This document shows, one piece after another, positions 50,963-59,478 of a DNA stretch of 64,000 nucleotides. Both the position numbers and the translations under genes were made by a program. Numbering within the stretch: the stretch's first letter is position 1; each line of letters starts with the position of its first letter. Source of the DNA: Flavobacterium orientale. GTDB lineage: Bacteria; Bacteroidota; Bacteroidia; Flavobacteriales; Flavobacteriaceae. Below the pieces are notes generated by a model. That model was given only the letters and a program-made list of their open reading frames with translations. It did no database searches and was not told where the DNA came from. The DNA lies in NCBI RefSeq assembly GCF_014638005.1, contig NZ_BMFG01000002.1:186624-250623 (forward strand), written 5' to 3'.

Positions 50963-51730
50963 ATGCAACTTACAGACACACATACTCATTTATATTCTGA
51001 CGAGTTTGATTCCGATAGAAATGTAATGATTCAAAGAGCTTTAGAAGCTAATGTTACCCGTTTTTTTATTCCGGCAATTGATTCCAATCACACAGAGGCA
51101 ATGTATGAATTAGAAAAAAATTATCCCGAGAATGTTTTTTTAATGGCAGGTTTACATCCATGTTATGTTAAAGAAGATTATGAATCGGAGCTAGCCCATG
51201 TTGAAATGCAATTGCAACAAAGAAAGTTTGTGGCTGTTGGCGAAATTGGAATTGATTTATATTGGGATAAAACTACTTTACCAATTCAAAAAATTGCTTT
51301 CAAACGCCAAATTCAATTTGCAAAAAAACACCAATTACCTATTGTCATTCATTGTAGAGAATCGTTTGATGAAATTTTTGAGGTTTTGGAATCGGAAAAA
51401 AGCAAAGATTTATTTGGAATTTTTCATTGTTTTACCGGCACTTTTGAACAAGCACATCAAGCCATAAATTACAATATGAAATTAGGGATTGGTGGTGTTG
51501 TTACATTCAAAAACGGTAAAATTGATACTTTTTTAAATCAAATTCCAATAGAACACCTTGTTTTAGAAACCGATTCGCCTTATTTGGCTCCGGTTCCTTT
51601 TAGAGGAAAACGAAATGAAAGTAGCTATATAGATGGTATTGCTGAGAAAGTAGCTTTATTGTATGGGATTTCAAAAGAGGAAGTAGCTCGAATAACTACA
51701 GAAAATTCAAGGCAGATTTTTGGGATTTAA
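50963..51730 (+). CDS. TatD-family metal-dependent hydrolase
   Basis: A 255-residue TIM-barrel hydrolase: DTHTHL at the start, AVGEIGIDLYW, PIVIHCRES, GIFHCFTG and the late LETDSPYLAP all supply metal ligands. Family members act as DNases or in D-amino acid recycling. It is the first gene of a plus-strand run with the acyltransferase and ansA, 61 and then -11 bases apart. Confidence 0.95.
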   Translation: MQLTDTHTHLYSDEFDSDRNVMIQRALEANVTRFFIPAIDSNHTEAMYELEKNYPENVFLMAGLHPCYVKEDYESELAHVEMQLQQRKFVAVGEIGIDLYWDKTTLPIQKIAFKRQIQFAKKHQLPIVIHCRESFDEIFEVLESEKSKDLFGIFHCFTGTFEQAHQAINYNMKLGIGGVVTFKNGKIDTFLNQIPIEHLVLETDSPYLAPVPFRGKRNESSYIDGIAEKVALLYGISKEEVARITTENSRQIFGI

Positions 51731-51791
51731 AATCATTTTAACCTAAAAGTCACAAAATTTTTGTTCATTTGTCACTGATAAATTATATTTA

Positions 51792-52928
51792 ATGTCAAAA
51801 TTTGATTCCATTCGTCCTTACTATGACAGTGAGGTTAATGAAGGTATAAATTCCATACTACATCACCCAATGATGAAGGCAATGATGAATTTTACCTACC
51901 CCGATTTAGACGAATCTGATTGGAAAGAACAATTGAAAAAGACCCATTCCATCAGAGATTTTCAAATTAACTTTATCTATGAATCAGTACAAAAAGTGCT
52001 GGAAAGAAGTTCTGATGGATTGACCACTTCGGGGTTTGATCAACTAGATAAAAACACTTCTTATTTATTTATTTCTAATCATAGAGATATTATTTTAGAT
52101 ACTTCGTTGTTAAATGTTTCGCTGTATGATCATCAATTGATTATGACAGCTTCTGCTATTGGTGATAATTTGGTAAAAAAGGATTTTTTGTTGAAATTAT
52201 CAAAACTTAACAGAAACTTTTTAGTACAACGAAACTTACCACCACGTGAGTTATTGCATTCGTCAAAATTAATGTCAGAATATATAGGTCAGTTATTGTT
52301 GCGAGAAAACAGATCAGTTTGGATTGCACAACGTGAGGGAAGAACAAAAGACGGAAATGATGCCACCCATCAAGGAGTAATAAAAATGCTTGCCATGGGG
52401 TCTGATGAAAATTTAGTGATGGATTATTTTAAGAAGATTAAAATAGTTCCGGTTTCAATTTCATATGAGTATGACCCAACTGATGCTTTGAAAATGCCAC
52501 AATTAATTGCAGAAGCAAATAATGAAATCTACATTAAGGAAAAAAATGAAGATTTTATCACTTTATTGAGTGGGATAATGGGTCAAAAAAAACGAATTCA
52601 CATTCATGTGGCAGGAGTTTTAGATCAGGAAATAGACCAAATTAAATCAAGTATTGATAATTCTAACAAGCAAATTCAAGCTTTAGCTCAAACTATTGAT
52701 GATGCGATATTGTCCACCTATAAACTTTGGCCAACTAATTTTATAGCTTATGATTTATTGCACAATACTAATCGATTTTCAACACATTATACAGAAAATG
52801 AAAAAATGCTGTTTGAAAGAAGATTAGAAATGAAAATTGATGCAGCTAACCCAATGGCTACTGAAAGTTTCTTGTCAATGTATGCAAATCCTGTGGTTAA
52901 TAAAATGAAATACGAAAATGCCTTATAA
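51792..52928 (+). CDS. lysophospholipid acyltransferase-family protein
   Basis: A 378-residue protein with an acyltransferase core. The catalytic NHxxxxD box is SNHRDIILD (about residues 96-104) and the later WIAQREGRTKDG segment corresponds to the EGTR-type motif. It probably acylates a glycerol phosphate or lysolipid at the membrane surface. It is longer than typical PlsC, with helical N- and C-terminal extensions. It overlaps the next gene by 11 bases. Confidence 0.88.
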   Translation: MSKFDSIRPYYDSEVNEGINSILHHPMMKAMMNFTYPDLDESDWKEQLKKTHSIRDFQINFIYESVQKVLERSSDGLTTSGFDQLDKNTSYLFISNHRDIILDTSLLNVSLYDHQLIMTASAIGDNLVKKDFLLKLSKLNRNFLVQRNLPPRELLHSSKLMSEYIGQLLLRENRSVWIAQREGRTKDGNDATHQGVIKMLAMGSDENLVMDYFKKIKIVPVSISYEYDPTDALKMPQLIAEANNEIYIKEKNEDFITLLSGIMGQKKRIHIHVAGVLDQEIDQIKSSIDNSNKQIQALAQTIDDAILSTYKLWPTNFIAYDLLHNTNRFSTHYTENEKMLFERRLEMKIDAANPMATESFLSMYANPVVNKMKYENAL

Positions 52929-53946
52929 AGCAAAAATACTTTTAGTGTATACCGGTGGAACAATTGGTATGATTAAAGATTTTGAAACCGGAGCTCTGAA
53001 AGCATTCAATTTCAAAAAATTATTACAACGCATTCCCGAGTTAAAACAATTGGATTGTGAAATTGAAACCTATTCATTCGAAAAACCAATAGATTCATCC
53101 AATATGAATCCGGAAAGATGGGTGGAAATTGTAGAAATTATTGAAAACAGTTATGAACAATTTGACGGTTTTGTAGTTTTACATGGTTCTGATACGATGT
53201 CTTACAGTGCTTCTGCTGTGAGTTTTATGTTAGAAAATCTTTCTAAACCGGTGGTATTTACCGGTTCTCAATTGCCAATTGGGGATTTGAGAACAGATGC
53301 TAAAGAAAATTTAATTACAGCTATTCAAATCGCTTCTTTACGTCAAAAGAACAAGGCGGTTTTTCAAGAAGTATGTTTGTATTTTGAATATAAATTGTAC
53401 AGAGGCAACAGAACGACCAAAGTAAATGCCGAACATTTTAAAGCGTTTTCATCGCCCAATTTTCCTCCGTTAGCAGAATCAGGAGTTCATTTGAAGGTGA
53501 ATAATGAACTGGTTCCAACACAAAATAATGCACTAAAATTGCAAGTACACAAAAATTTAGATTGTAATGTTGTAATCATAAAGTTGTTTCCCGGAATTAA
53601 TCATGCGGTTTTTTCAACATTGTTGGAAGTTCCAAATTTAAAAGGAATTATACTCGAAACCTATGGAGCCGGAAATGCATCAACAGAAGATTGGTTTGTA
53701 GCCGATTTGAAAAGTGCAATAAAAAAAGGAATTTACGTTATTAATGTAACGCAATGTTCGGGCGGAAGTGTGAATATGGGGCAATATGAAACCAGCAGTT
53801 TGTTAAAAAAAATAGGAGTTATTTCGGGGAAAGACATAACAACAGAGGCAGCAATTTGCAAATTAATGTATTTATTAGGACAGAATGTTTCACCTAAAGT
53901 GTTCAAAACCATTTTCGAAACACCTTTAAGAGGAGAATTGTCATAA
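52918..53946 (+). CDS. ansA: type I (cytoplasmic) L-asparaginase
   Basis: Hydrolyses asparagine to aspartate and ammonia. It is a 342-residue protein with the first catalytic loop LVYTGGTIGMI, the second motif FVVLHGSDTMSYSA and the VVFTGSQLPIGDLRTDAKEN segment. No signal peptide, which fits type I. Translational coupling to the acyltransferase gene is likely from the overlap. Confidence 0.95.
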   Translation: MPYKAKILLVYTGGTIGMIKDFETGALKAFNFKKLLQRIPELKQLDCEIETYSFEKPIDSSNMNPERWVEIVEIIENSYEQFDGFVVLHGSDTMSYSASAVSFMLENLSKPVVFTGSQLPIGDLRTDAKENLITAIQIASLRQKNKAVFQEVCLYFEYKLYRGNRTTKVNAEHFKAFSSPNFPPLAESGVHLKVNNELVPTQNNALKLQVHKNLDCNVVIIKLFPGINHAVFSTLLEVPNLKGIILETYGAGNASTEDWFVADLKSAIKKGIYVINVTQCSGGSVNMGQYETSSLLKKIGVISGKDITTEAAICKLMYLLGQNVSPKVFKTIFETPLRGELS

Positions 53947-54024
53947 AAATAACGAATTAAATTTTTACAAGTGATAATTTTTTTGTTATTTGGCACCTTG
54001 TAAATGCATACTTTAAATGTATGG

Positions 54025-54112
54025 GGAGAGGTGTCCGAGTGGTCGAAGGAGCACGCCTGGAAAGTGTGTATACTCCAAAAGGGTATCAAGGGTTCGAATC
54101 CCTTTCTCTCCG
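54025..54112 (+). tRNA. tRNA-Ser(GGA)
   Basis: Class II tRNA with a long variable arm (TATACTCC/GGGTATC). Acceptor GGAGAGG with TCTCTCC, anticodon stem CACGC/GTGTG, loop CTGGAAA giving anticodon GGA. CCA is not encoded. Confidence 0.96.
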
Positions 54113-54195
54113 CAGTTTAAAAAATATGTTTTTATATAAGAATTTTTATTAATACCTTTAACCTGATTAACTAATTAAAATTAAGAACAAAAAAA

Positions 54196-54999
54196 ATGAA
54201 AAGACTATTTTCTATTTTAGCTATCTCTGGTTTGTTTTTGTTTGGAACCATTCAAGCTCAAGAATCAGATTCAATTCAAACTTCAGAACCTGCTGCTGTT
54301 GAGGCGGTTGTAGAAGAAACTCCACAAGTTGATGCTCTTGCAGATGATGCAGTTGAATCTTCAGAAAGGTCATTTACTCAAGAATTAAAACTACGTTTTA
54401 TTGAGGGTGGTCCTGGATTCATGGGAATTGTATTGTTGTGTTTGATTCTTGGATTAGCCATTGCTATCGAAAGAATTATTTATTTAAATTTATCAACTAC
54501 CAATTCAAAAAAATTAATCAAAGATGTTGAGGATGCTCTTAAATCAGGTGGTGTTAATGCTGCAAAAGAAGTTTGTAGAAACACAACCGGACCTGTAGCA
54601 TCTATTTTCTATCAAGGTTTAGATCGTATTGATCATGGTGTAGAATCTGCCGAAAAAGCTGTTGTAGCTTATGGAGGTGTACAAATGGGTCAATTAGAGA
54701 AAAACGTATCTTGGATTTCTTTGTTTATCGCTCTTGCTCCGATGTTAGGATTCATGGGAACTGTAATTGGTATGATTCAGGCATTTGATAAAATTCAAGC
54801 TGCAGGAAACATGGATGCTTCACTTGTTGCAGGTGGTATTAAAGTAGCGTTATTAACAACTGTATTTGGTCTTATTGTTGCAATTATTCTTCAAGTATTC
54901 TACAACTATATCATTGCAAAAATCGATTCTATCGTAAATGATATGGAAGATGCATCAATCAGTTTGGTTGATATATTAGTAGATTACAAAAACAAATAA
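54196..54999 (+). CDS. MotA/TolQ/ExbB-family proton channel protein
   Basis: A 267-residue membrane protein. It starts with a hydrophobic signal-like helix (residues 4-20) and an Ala/Glu-rich linker, then has the family's three helices: GFMGIVLLCLILGLAIAIERI (about 75-95), WISLFIALAPMLGFMGTVIGMIQAF (about 174-198) and VALLTTVFGLIVAIILQVF. With the two ExbD-like proteins downstream it should form the proton-driven motor that powers TonB-type transport, gliding or envelope maintenance. Confidence 0.93.
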   Translation: MKRLFSILAISGLFLFGTIQAQESDSIQTSEPAAVEAVVEETPQVDALADDAVESSERSFTQELKLRFIEGGPGFMGIVLLCLILGLAIAIERIIYLNLSTTNSKKLIKDVEDALKSGGVNAAKEVCRNTTGPVASIFYQGLDRIDHGVESAEKAVVAYGGVQMGQLEKNVSWISLFIALAPMLGFMGTVIGMIQAFDKIQAAGNMDASLVAGGIKVALLTTVFGLIVAIILQVFYNYIIAKIDSIVNDMEDASISLVDILVDYKNK

Positions 55000-55019
55000 T
55001 AACAAATAATAAGTAACTT

Positions 55020-55436
55020 ATGAATTTTAAAAAATTAACCCGATTAGCGGCTATTGTAATAAGTTTACTTGCAGTAGTTTTTTGGGCAACCATTGCGTTT
55101 TCTTCCGAAATTGATGGAGGAATGATAACTCCGATGATATATGTAGCTTTTTTAGTGCTTATTATCGCAATAGTTTTAGCTTTAGGATATACATTCAAAA
55201 ACTTAGCATCTAAAAAAGGAGATTTAAAGAAAACATTTATTAGTGTAGGAGCTTTTCTTGGTATTTTCTTAGTATCTTTCCTATTGGCCGATTCAACACC
55301 GGTAAAAGTCGAATCAGGAGAAGTTTCTTCAACTACTTCTAGATTGGTAAGTACAGGATTAAATGCCTTTTATATATTAGCCTTAGTGGCAATAGGTTTG
55401 ATGTTTTTTACAGGGTATAACCGTCTAAAGAAATAA
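55020..55436 (+). CDS. small four-helix membrane protein in the ExbB/ExbD operon
   Basis: A 138-residue protein with four hydrophobic helices (about residues 8-27, 37-58, 72-91, 112-132) and few charged residues inside them. I do not recognise a named family. It lies between exbB-like and exbD-like genes with gaps of 20 and 2 bases, so it is a likely partner of the motor complex. That role is inference from position. Confidence 0.8.
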   Translation: MNFKKLTRLAAIVISLLAVVFWATIAFSSEIDGGMITPMIYVAFLVLIIAIVLALGYTFKNLASKKGDLKKTFISVGAFLGIFLVSFLLADSTPVKVESGEVSSTTSRLVSTGLNAFYILALVAIGLMFFTGYNRLKK

Positions 55437-55438
55437 TT

Positions 55439-56038
55439 ATGGCAAAGAGAAGTGCACCGGAGGTTAATGCCGGGTCAATGGCGGATATCGCTTTCTTACT
55501 TTTGATTTTTTTCTTGGTTACTACAACCATTGAAACAGATCAAGGTATTAATAGAAAGCTACCCCCTATTGAAGATGTGACTGACCCACCGGAAATTAAA
55601 ATGAAAAATATTTTCACTGTATTGGTTAATAAAAATGACCAATTACTGGTAGAAGATAACGTTATGGAATTGAGTGAGCTTAGAGAAGCTGCCATTGCAT
55701 TCTTGGATAATGGAGGAGATGGAAGTTGTACTTATTGTAAAGGTGAAAAAGATCCCGCTTCATCAGATAATCCGGATAAAGCAATTATATCATTGCAAAA
55801 TGATGCAGAAACTTCATATAAAGCCTATATTTCTGTTCAAAATGAATTGGTTGCAGCCTACTATTTCTTGAGAGACAGAGAATGTAAAGCAAAATATGGA
55901 AAAACTTTTAGAGAGTTAGAGGCCATGTTTGAAGATCCAAAGACAACAGAGGGCGTGAGATTAAGAATTGAGCCTTTGATTAAGGATATTCAAACGATGT
56001 TCCCTCAAAAGTTATCTGAAGCCGAACCAAAAAAATAA
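55439..56038 (+). CDS. ExbD/TolR-family protein with a CxxC insert
   Basis: A 199-residue ExbD-like protein: a short cytoplasmic start, one helix with the functional Asp (MADIAFLLLIFFLV, D16), then a periplasmic domain. It is longer than usual and carries an insert with C97 and C100 (GSCTYCKGE) and a further helical tail. Two ExbD-type genes follow one ExbB-type gene here, so the motor may be hetero-oligomeric. Confidence 0.92.
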   Translation: MAKRSAPEVNAGSMADIAFLLLIFFLVTTTIETDQGINRKLPPIEDVTDPPEIKMKNIFTVLVNKNDQLLVEDNVMELSELREAAIAFLDNGGDGSCTYCKGEKDPASSDNPDKAIISLQNDAETSYKAYISVQNELVAAYYFLRDRECKAKYGKTFRELEAMFEDPKTTEGVRLRIEPLIKDIQTMFPQKLSEAEPKK

Positions 56039-56059
56039 TTAATAGTAAATTTTAGAAGT

Positions 56060-56533
56060 ATGTCTAAATTTAAAAAGAAAAAAGGATCACAAACTCCAGA
56101 AATATCTACCGCTTCATTGCCGGATATTGTATTCATGTTGTTGTTCTTTTTCATGGTGGCTACAGTCATGCGTGATAATGATTTATTATTACAAAATGCT
56201 TTACCAAAAGCAGATCAGGTAACTAAGTTGGAAAAGAAAGATCGTGTAATGTTCATTTATGCCGGTAAACCACATGAGCGTTATCAGTCTCGATTTGGTT
56301 CCGGGGACAAGATACAGTTGAATGATAGACTTTCTGAAGTAAGTGATATTCGTAACTTTGTTTTGGCCGAAAGAGCTTCAAGAAATCCAGAATTAGAAAA
56401 AGTTTTAACTACTGCTCTTAAAGTAGATAAAGACACCAAGATGGGAATTATTGGAGATGTAAAGCAAGAATTGCGTAAAATTGAACAATATAAAGTGAAC
56501 TACACCACTCAAAAAGGAAGTGTATTAGAATAG
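56060..56533 (+). CDS. second ExbD/TolR-family protein
   Basis: A 157-residue ExbD-like protein with the basic start MSKFKKKKGS, the helix with D22 (LPDIVFMLLFFFMVA) and a periplasmic domain containing the peptide-binding-type region. It has no CxxC insert, unlike its neighbour. It is the last gene of the operon and is followed by a terminator. Confidence 0.93.
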   Translation: MSKFKKKKGSQTPEISTASLPDIVFMLLFFFMVATVMRDNDLLLQNALPKADQVTKLEKKDRVMFIYAGKPHERYQSRFGSGDKIQLNDRLSEVSDIRNFVLAERASRNPELEKVLTTALKVDKDTKMGIIGDVKQELRKIEQYKVNYTTQKGSVLE

Positions 56534-56555
56534 TTTGAACTTTAATAAATTGAAT

Positions 56556-56587
56556 AAAGGTAATCCGTTTTTGGGTTACCTTTTTTT
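56556..56587 (+). terminator. terminator after the ExbB/ExbD operon
   Basis: AGGTAATCC and GGGTTACCT (one G-T pair) around a 6-nt loop, then T7. Confidence 0.9.
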
Positions 56588-56613
56588 GTATTTTTATACT
56601 TTAAAATCTCCCT

Positions 56614-57297
56614 ATGCGATATTTTTTATATTTTTTATTTCTATTTCAAACGCAATTCGTAGTAAGTCAGTTGGATACTTTACAAACTGTAAAAATTGAT
56701 TCGTTATATCGAGAAGATCATTTTTATCTTGGTGTAACTTATAATGCTGTTCAAAATAAACCAAATGGATTTGCTCAAAATTCATTTTCTCCCGGATTTA
56801 GTTTTGGTTATTTGAGAGATATTCCGTTAAATAAAAATAGAACCTTTGCAATTGCTCCCGGATTGGGCTTTGCTTATTTGGGGTATAAGGCAAATTTAGT
56901 GGCTCAAGAAGTTTCAGAAGGATATAATTATTCTCTTGAAGGTTCCTTTAAGTCCAATTTATTTTCTCAATATTTTATAGAAGCTCCAATTGAAATTAGG
57001 TGGCGAAATTCCACCCCGGAAAGTCATCGCTTTTTTAGAATTTATACAGGTTTTAAAGTCGGTTATTTGCTTTATGATACATCAAAATTTGATGTTGATG
57101 GGCAAACAGAACGAATTACAAATAACAAAGACTTGAACCAATTTGCCTATGGAGCCTATATGGCTATTGGATATAATACGATAAACCTTTATGTGTATTA
57201 CGGCTTAAATCCAATCTTTAAATCGACTGCAAAGCTAAATGACAGAACAATTGACGTGAGGACTTTGAATATAGGTTTGCAGTTTTATATTTTATAA
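56614..57297 (+). CDS. PorT-like outer-membrane beta-barrel protein
   Basis: A 227-residue protein with a signal peptide (ending VVSQ) and alternating hydrophobic strands typical of a small outer-membrane barrel (FYLGVTYNA, SFGYLRDIPL, FAIAPGLGFAYLGY, IYTGFKVGYLLY), ending in an aromatic/hydrophobic strand LQFYIL. It belongs to the broad porin/PorT group; whether it is the true PorT of the type IX system is not supported. It overlaps the end of the convergent PAP2-like gene by 6 bases. Confidence 0.8.
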   Translation: MRYFLYFLFLFQTQFVVSQLDTLQTVKIDSLYREDHFYLGVTYNAVQNKPNGFAQNSFSPGFSFGYLRDIPLNKNRTFAIAPGLGFAYLGYKANLVAQEVSEGYNYSLEGSFKSNLFSQYFIEAPIEIRWRNSTPESHRFFRIYTGFKVGYLLYDTSKFDVDGQTERITNNKDLNQFAYGAYMAIGYNTINLYVYYGLNPIFKSTAKLNDRTIDVRTLNIGLQFYIL

Positions 57298-57897
57298 CCA
57301 AAAGTACCATAATAGTAGTTGAGGGAAGGTACCTGCCAAAAAACCTAAAACTAATTCGGAAGAGTTATGGGCATTCATTACTAATCGGGAACTGCCAACA
57401 AAACCAATCATTAGTATAAAAAAAGTTATAGTATAGAGCAAATCAACTTCAAATGCCAAGCTAATTCCAATAATAAAACACGTCAAAGCACTAATTCCGA
57501 TAAGGTGAATGCTTATTTTTTTATCAAAATAAAGAAAGATTAATGCAATTAACGAGCTTATAATTCCACCTAAAAAGAAAAAAAATAATTCCGGAACTTT
57601 ATCATAGGTAATGCTTTTTAGAATTAAAACCAGAAGCAATCCTGCGTTTAAAAGTAGTGGTGTTTTCCTTTGCGATTTTTTTTCGACCATAAACGAATCT
57701 ATTTTTCCTGTAGAAAGTAGTAAGAAAAAAATAGACAATGGTAGCAGCAAAGTCAGTAAAATAACTTGTATGGAATAAATAAAAATCTCTTGCCAAACAA
57801 AAAAGTTGTATGTGATACTAAAATAAAAAAGTGTAGCAAAAAATGCCGTGAATAACGGATGAAATAAATAGGAAAATATAGGAAGAATTTTTTTCAA
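57292..57897 (-). CDS. PAP2-like membrane protein
   Basis: A 201-residue protein with about six membrane helices. The segment SRLVMNAHNSSELVLGFLAG looks like the last motif of PAP2 phosphatases (SR...H...D), but with Glu in place of the Asp, and MVEKKSQRKTPLL could stand for the first Lys/Arg motif. The central PSGH motif is not visible. It may be an inactive or diverged relative. It lies 10 bases after rpoN on the same strand and is probably in the same transcript. Confidence 0.65.
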   Translation of the reverse strand: MKKILPIFSYLFHPLFTAFFATLFYFSITYNFFVWQEIFIYSIQVILLTLLLPLSIFFLLLSTGKIDSFMVEKKSQRKTPLLLNAGLLLVLILKSITYDKVPELFFFFLGGIISSLIALIFLYFDKKISIHLIGISALTCFIIGISLAFEVDLLYTITFFILMIGFVGSSRLVMNAHNSSELVLGFLAGTFPQLLLWYFWL

Positions 57898-57907
57898 AAA
57901 ACGTCAT

Positions 57908-59371
57908 TTATATTTTTTTACGCATTCTTGCCACAGGAATATCCAGTTGTTCTCTGTATTTTGCGATAGTTCTTCTCGCAATTGGATATCCTTTTTCTTT
58001 AAGTAAATCAGCCAATTGATCATCCGGAAGTGGTTTCTTTTTGTCTTCTTCTTCGATTATGTTTTGCAATATTTTTTTAATTTCCAAAGTAGAAACATCT
58101 TCGCCTTGATCATTTTTCATGGCTTCTGAGAAAAATTCTTTGATTAGTTTTGTGCCATAAGGTGTTTCAACATATTTACTGTTTGCTACACGAGAAACGG
58201 TTGAGATATCCAAACCAATTAAATCTGCAATATCTTTCAGAATCATTGGTTTTAACTTTGTTTCATCGCCTTCTAAGAAATATTCTTGCTGATAATGCAT
58301 GATGGCGTTCATTGTGACATAAAGCGTTTCCTGACGCTGTCTGATGGCGTCAATAAACCATTTTGCTGAATCTAATTTTTGTTTAATAAACTGAACCGCT
58401 TCTTTTTGAGCATTCGATTTTTCTTGTGTTACTTTATAACCTTGCAACATTTCCTGATAATCTTTTGAAACATGAAGTTCGGGTGCATTTCTTCCATTTA
58501 ACAAAAGTTCTAGCTCGCCTTCACTGATTCTGATAGTAAAATCGGGTACTACATGTTCAATAATTTTGTTGTTTCCGGTAAAAGCTCCTCCCGGTTTTGG
58601 ATTTAACTTTTCAATTTCTTCAATGGTTTTTTTTAATAATTCTTTAGAAATCCCATATTTTTGAAGTAGTTTATCGTAGTGTTTTTTGGTAAATGCTTCA
58701 AATTGATTTTCTATCATATCAATCGCCAAATTGATAGATTCTGTGGGCGTTTTGTGTTTGAGTTGTAACAATAGACATTCTTGTAAATCTCTTGCTCCAA
58801 CACCGGCAGGTTCTAATTCATGAATGATGTGAAGCACACGTTCAACGTTGGCTTCATCAGTATAAATTCCTTGTGTGAATGCTAAATCGTCCACTATATC
58901 CTGAATCGTTCTTCGGATATAACCCATGTCATCAATACTTCCCACCAAAAACTCGGCAATATCTTTATCGTCATCAGACAAGATAAAGGTATTGAGTTGA
59001 TTTATTAAATCCTGATGAAACGTAACCGGAGCAGCAAAAGGCATTTCTCGATCATCGTCATCATCACTATAGTTGTTAGATTGTAATTTGTATTCTGGTG
59101 TTTCGTCGTTGCTTAAGTATTCATCAATATTGATATCTTCGGCATCGATTCGGTCAAACTCGTCTTCTTCATAATCGTCAAACTCATCTTTTTCGTAGTC
59201 GTCTTCTAAATCACCTTCTTCTTTTCCGCCTTCTAAAGCCGGATTTTCATTCATTTCTTCCTTGAGACGCTGTTCAAATGCCTGCGTTGGCAATTGAATT
59301 AACTTCATCAACTGGATTTGTTGAGGAGATAATTTTTGAGATAATTTGAATTGTAGATTTTGTTTTAACAT
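57908..59371 (-). CDS. rpoN: RNA polymerase sigma-54 factor
   Basis: A 487-residue sigma-54: Gln/Leu-rich region I (LKQNLQFKLSQKLSPQQIQLMKLIQL), a strongly acidic region II (about residues 45-110), core-binding region, helix-turn-helix (TVSRVANSKYVETPYG) and the RpoN box ARRTIAKYRE. It needs AAA+ activators, none of which is nearby. The 107-base gap to asnS holds a heptamer-periodic array and no clear TAnnTTTG box. Confidence 0.97.
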   Translation of the reverse strand: MLKQNLQFKLSQKLSPQQIQLMKLIQLPTQAFEQRLKEEMNENPALEGGKEEGDLEDDYEKDEFDDYEEDEFDRIDAEDINIDEYLSNDETPEYKLQSNNYSDDDDDREMPFAAPVTFHQDLINQLNTFILSDDDKDIAEFLVGSIDDMGYIRRTIQDIVDDLAFTQGIYTDEANVERVLHIIHELEPAGVGARDLQECLLLQLKHKTPTESINLAIDMIENQFEAFTKKHYDKLLQKYGISKELLKKTIEEIEKLNPKPGGAFTGNNKIIEHVVPDFTIRISEGELELLLNGRNAPELHVSKDYQEMLQGYKVTQEKSNAQKEAVQFIKQKLDSAKWFIDAIRQRQETLYVTMNAIMHYQQEYFLEGDETKLKPMILKDIADLIGLDISTVSRVANSKYVETPYGTKLIKEFFSEAMKNDQGEDVSTLEIKKILQNIIEEEDKKKPLPDDQLADLLKEKGYPIARRTIAKYREQLDIPVARMRKKI

Positions 59372-59386
59372 TTAATAATAGTTTAA

Positions 59387-59463
59387 AGGTTTAAAGTTTA
59401 AATGTTTAAGATTGTTTGGATTTAAACAACATTAAACAATTTTTGAACAACATTAAACATTTT
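59387..59463 (-). repeat. heptamer-periodic array upstream of rpoN
   Basis: Eleven in-phase units on the plus strand, among them AGGTTTA, AAGTTTA, AATGTTT, then ACATTAA, ACAATTT, TTGAACA, ACATTAA, ACATTTT. It is more degenerate than the other arrays but in phase; the two ACATTAA are 21 bases apart. Confidence 0.6.
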
Positions 59464-59478
59464 TAAAATTCAGCATTT

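Noticed and set aside
54114..54195. A promoter before the ExbB-like gene
   Set aside because: The best match is TACCTTTA, one base off the box and without a -33 element; not reported as a feature.
56614..57297. PorT of the type IX secretion system
   Set aside because: The protein is a PorT-like barrel in general layout, but I cannot match it to PorT specifically and no other por genes are nearby.
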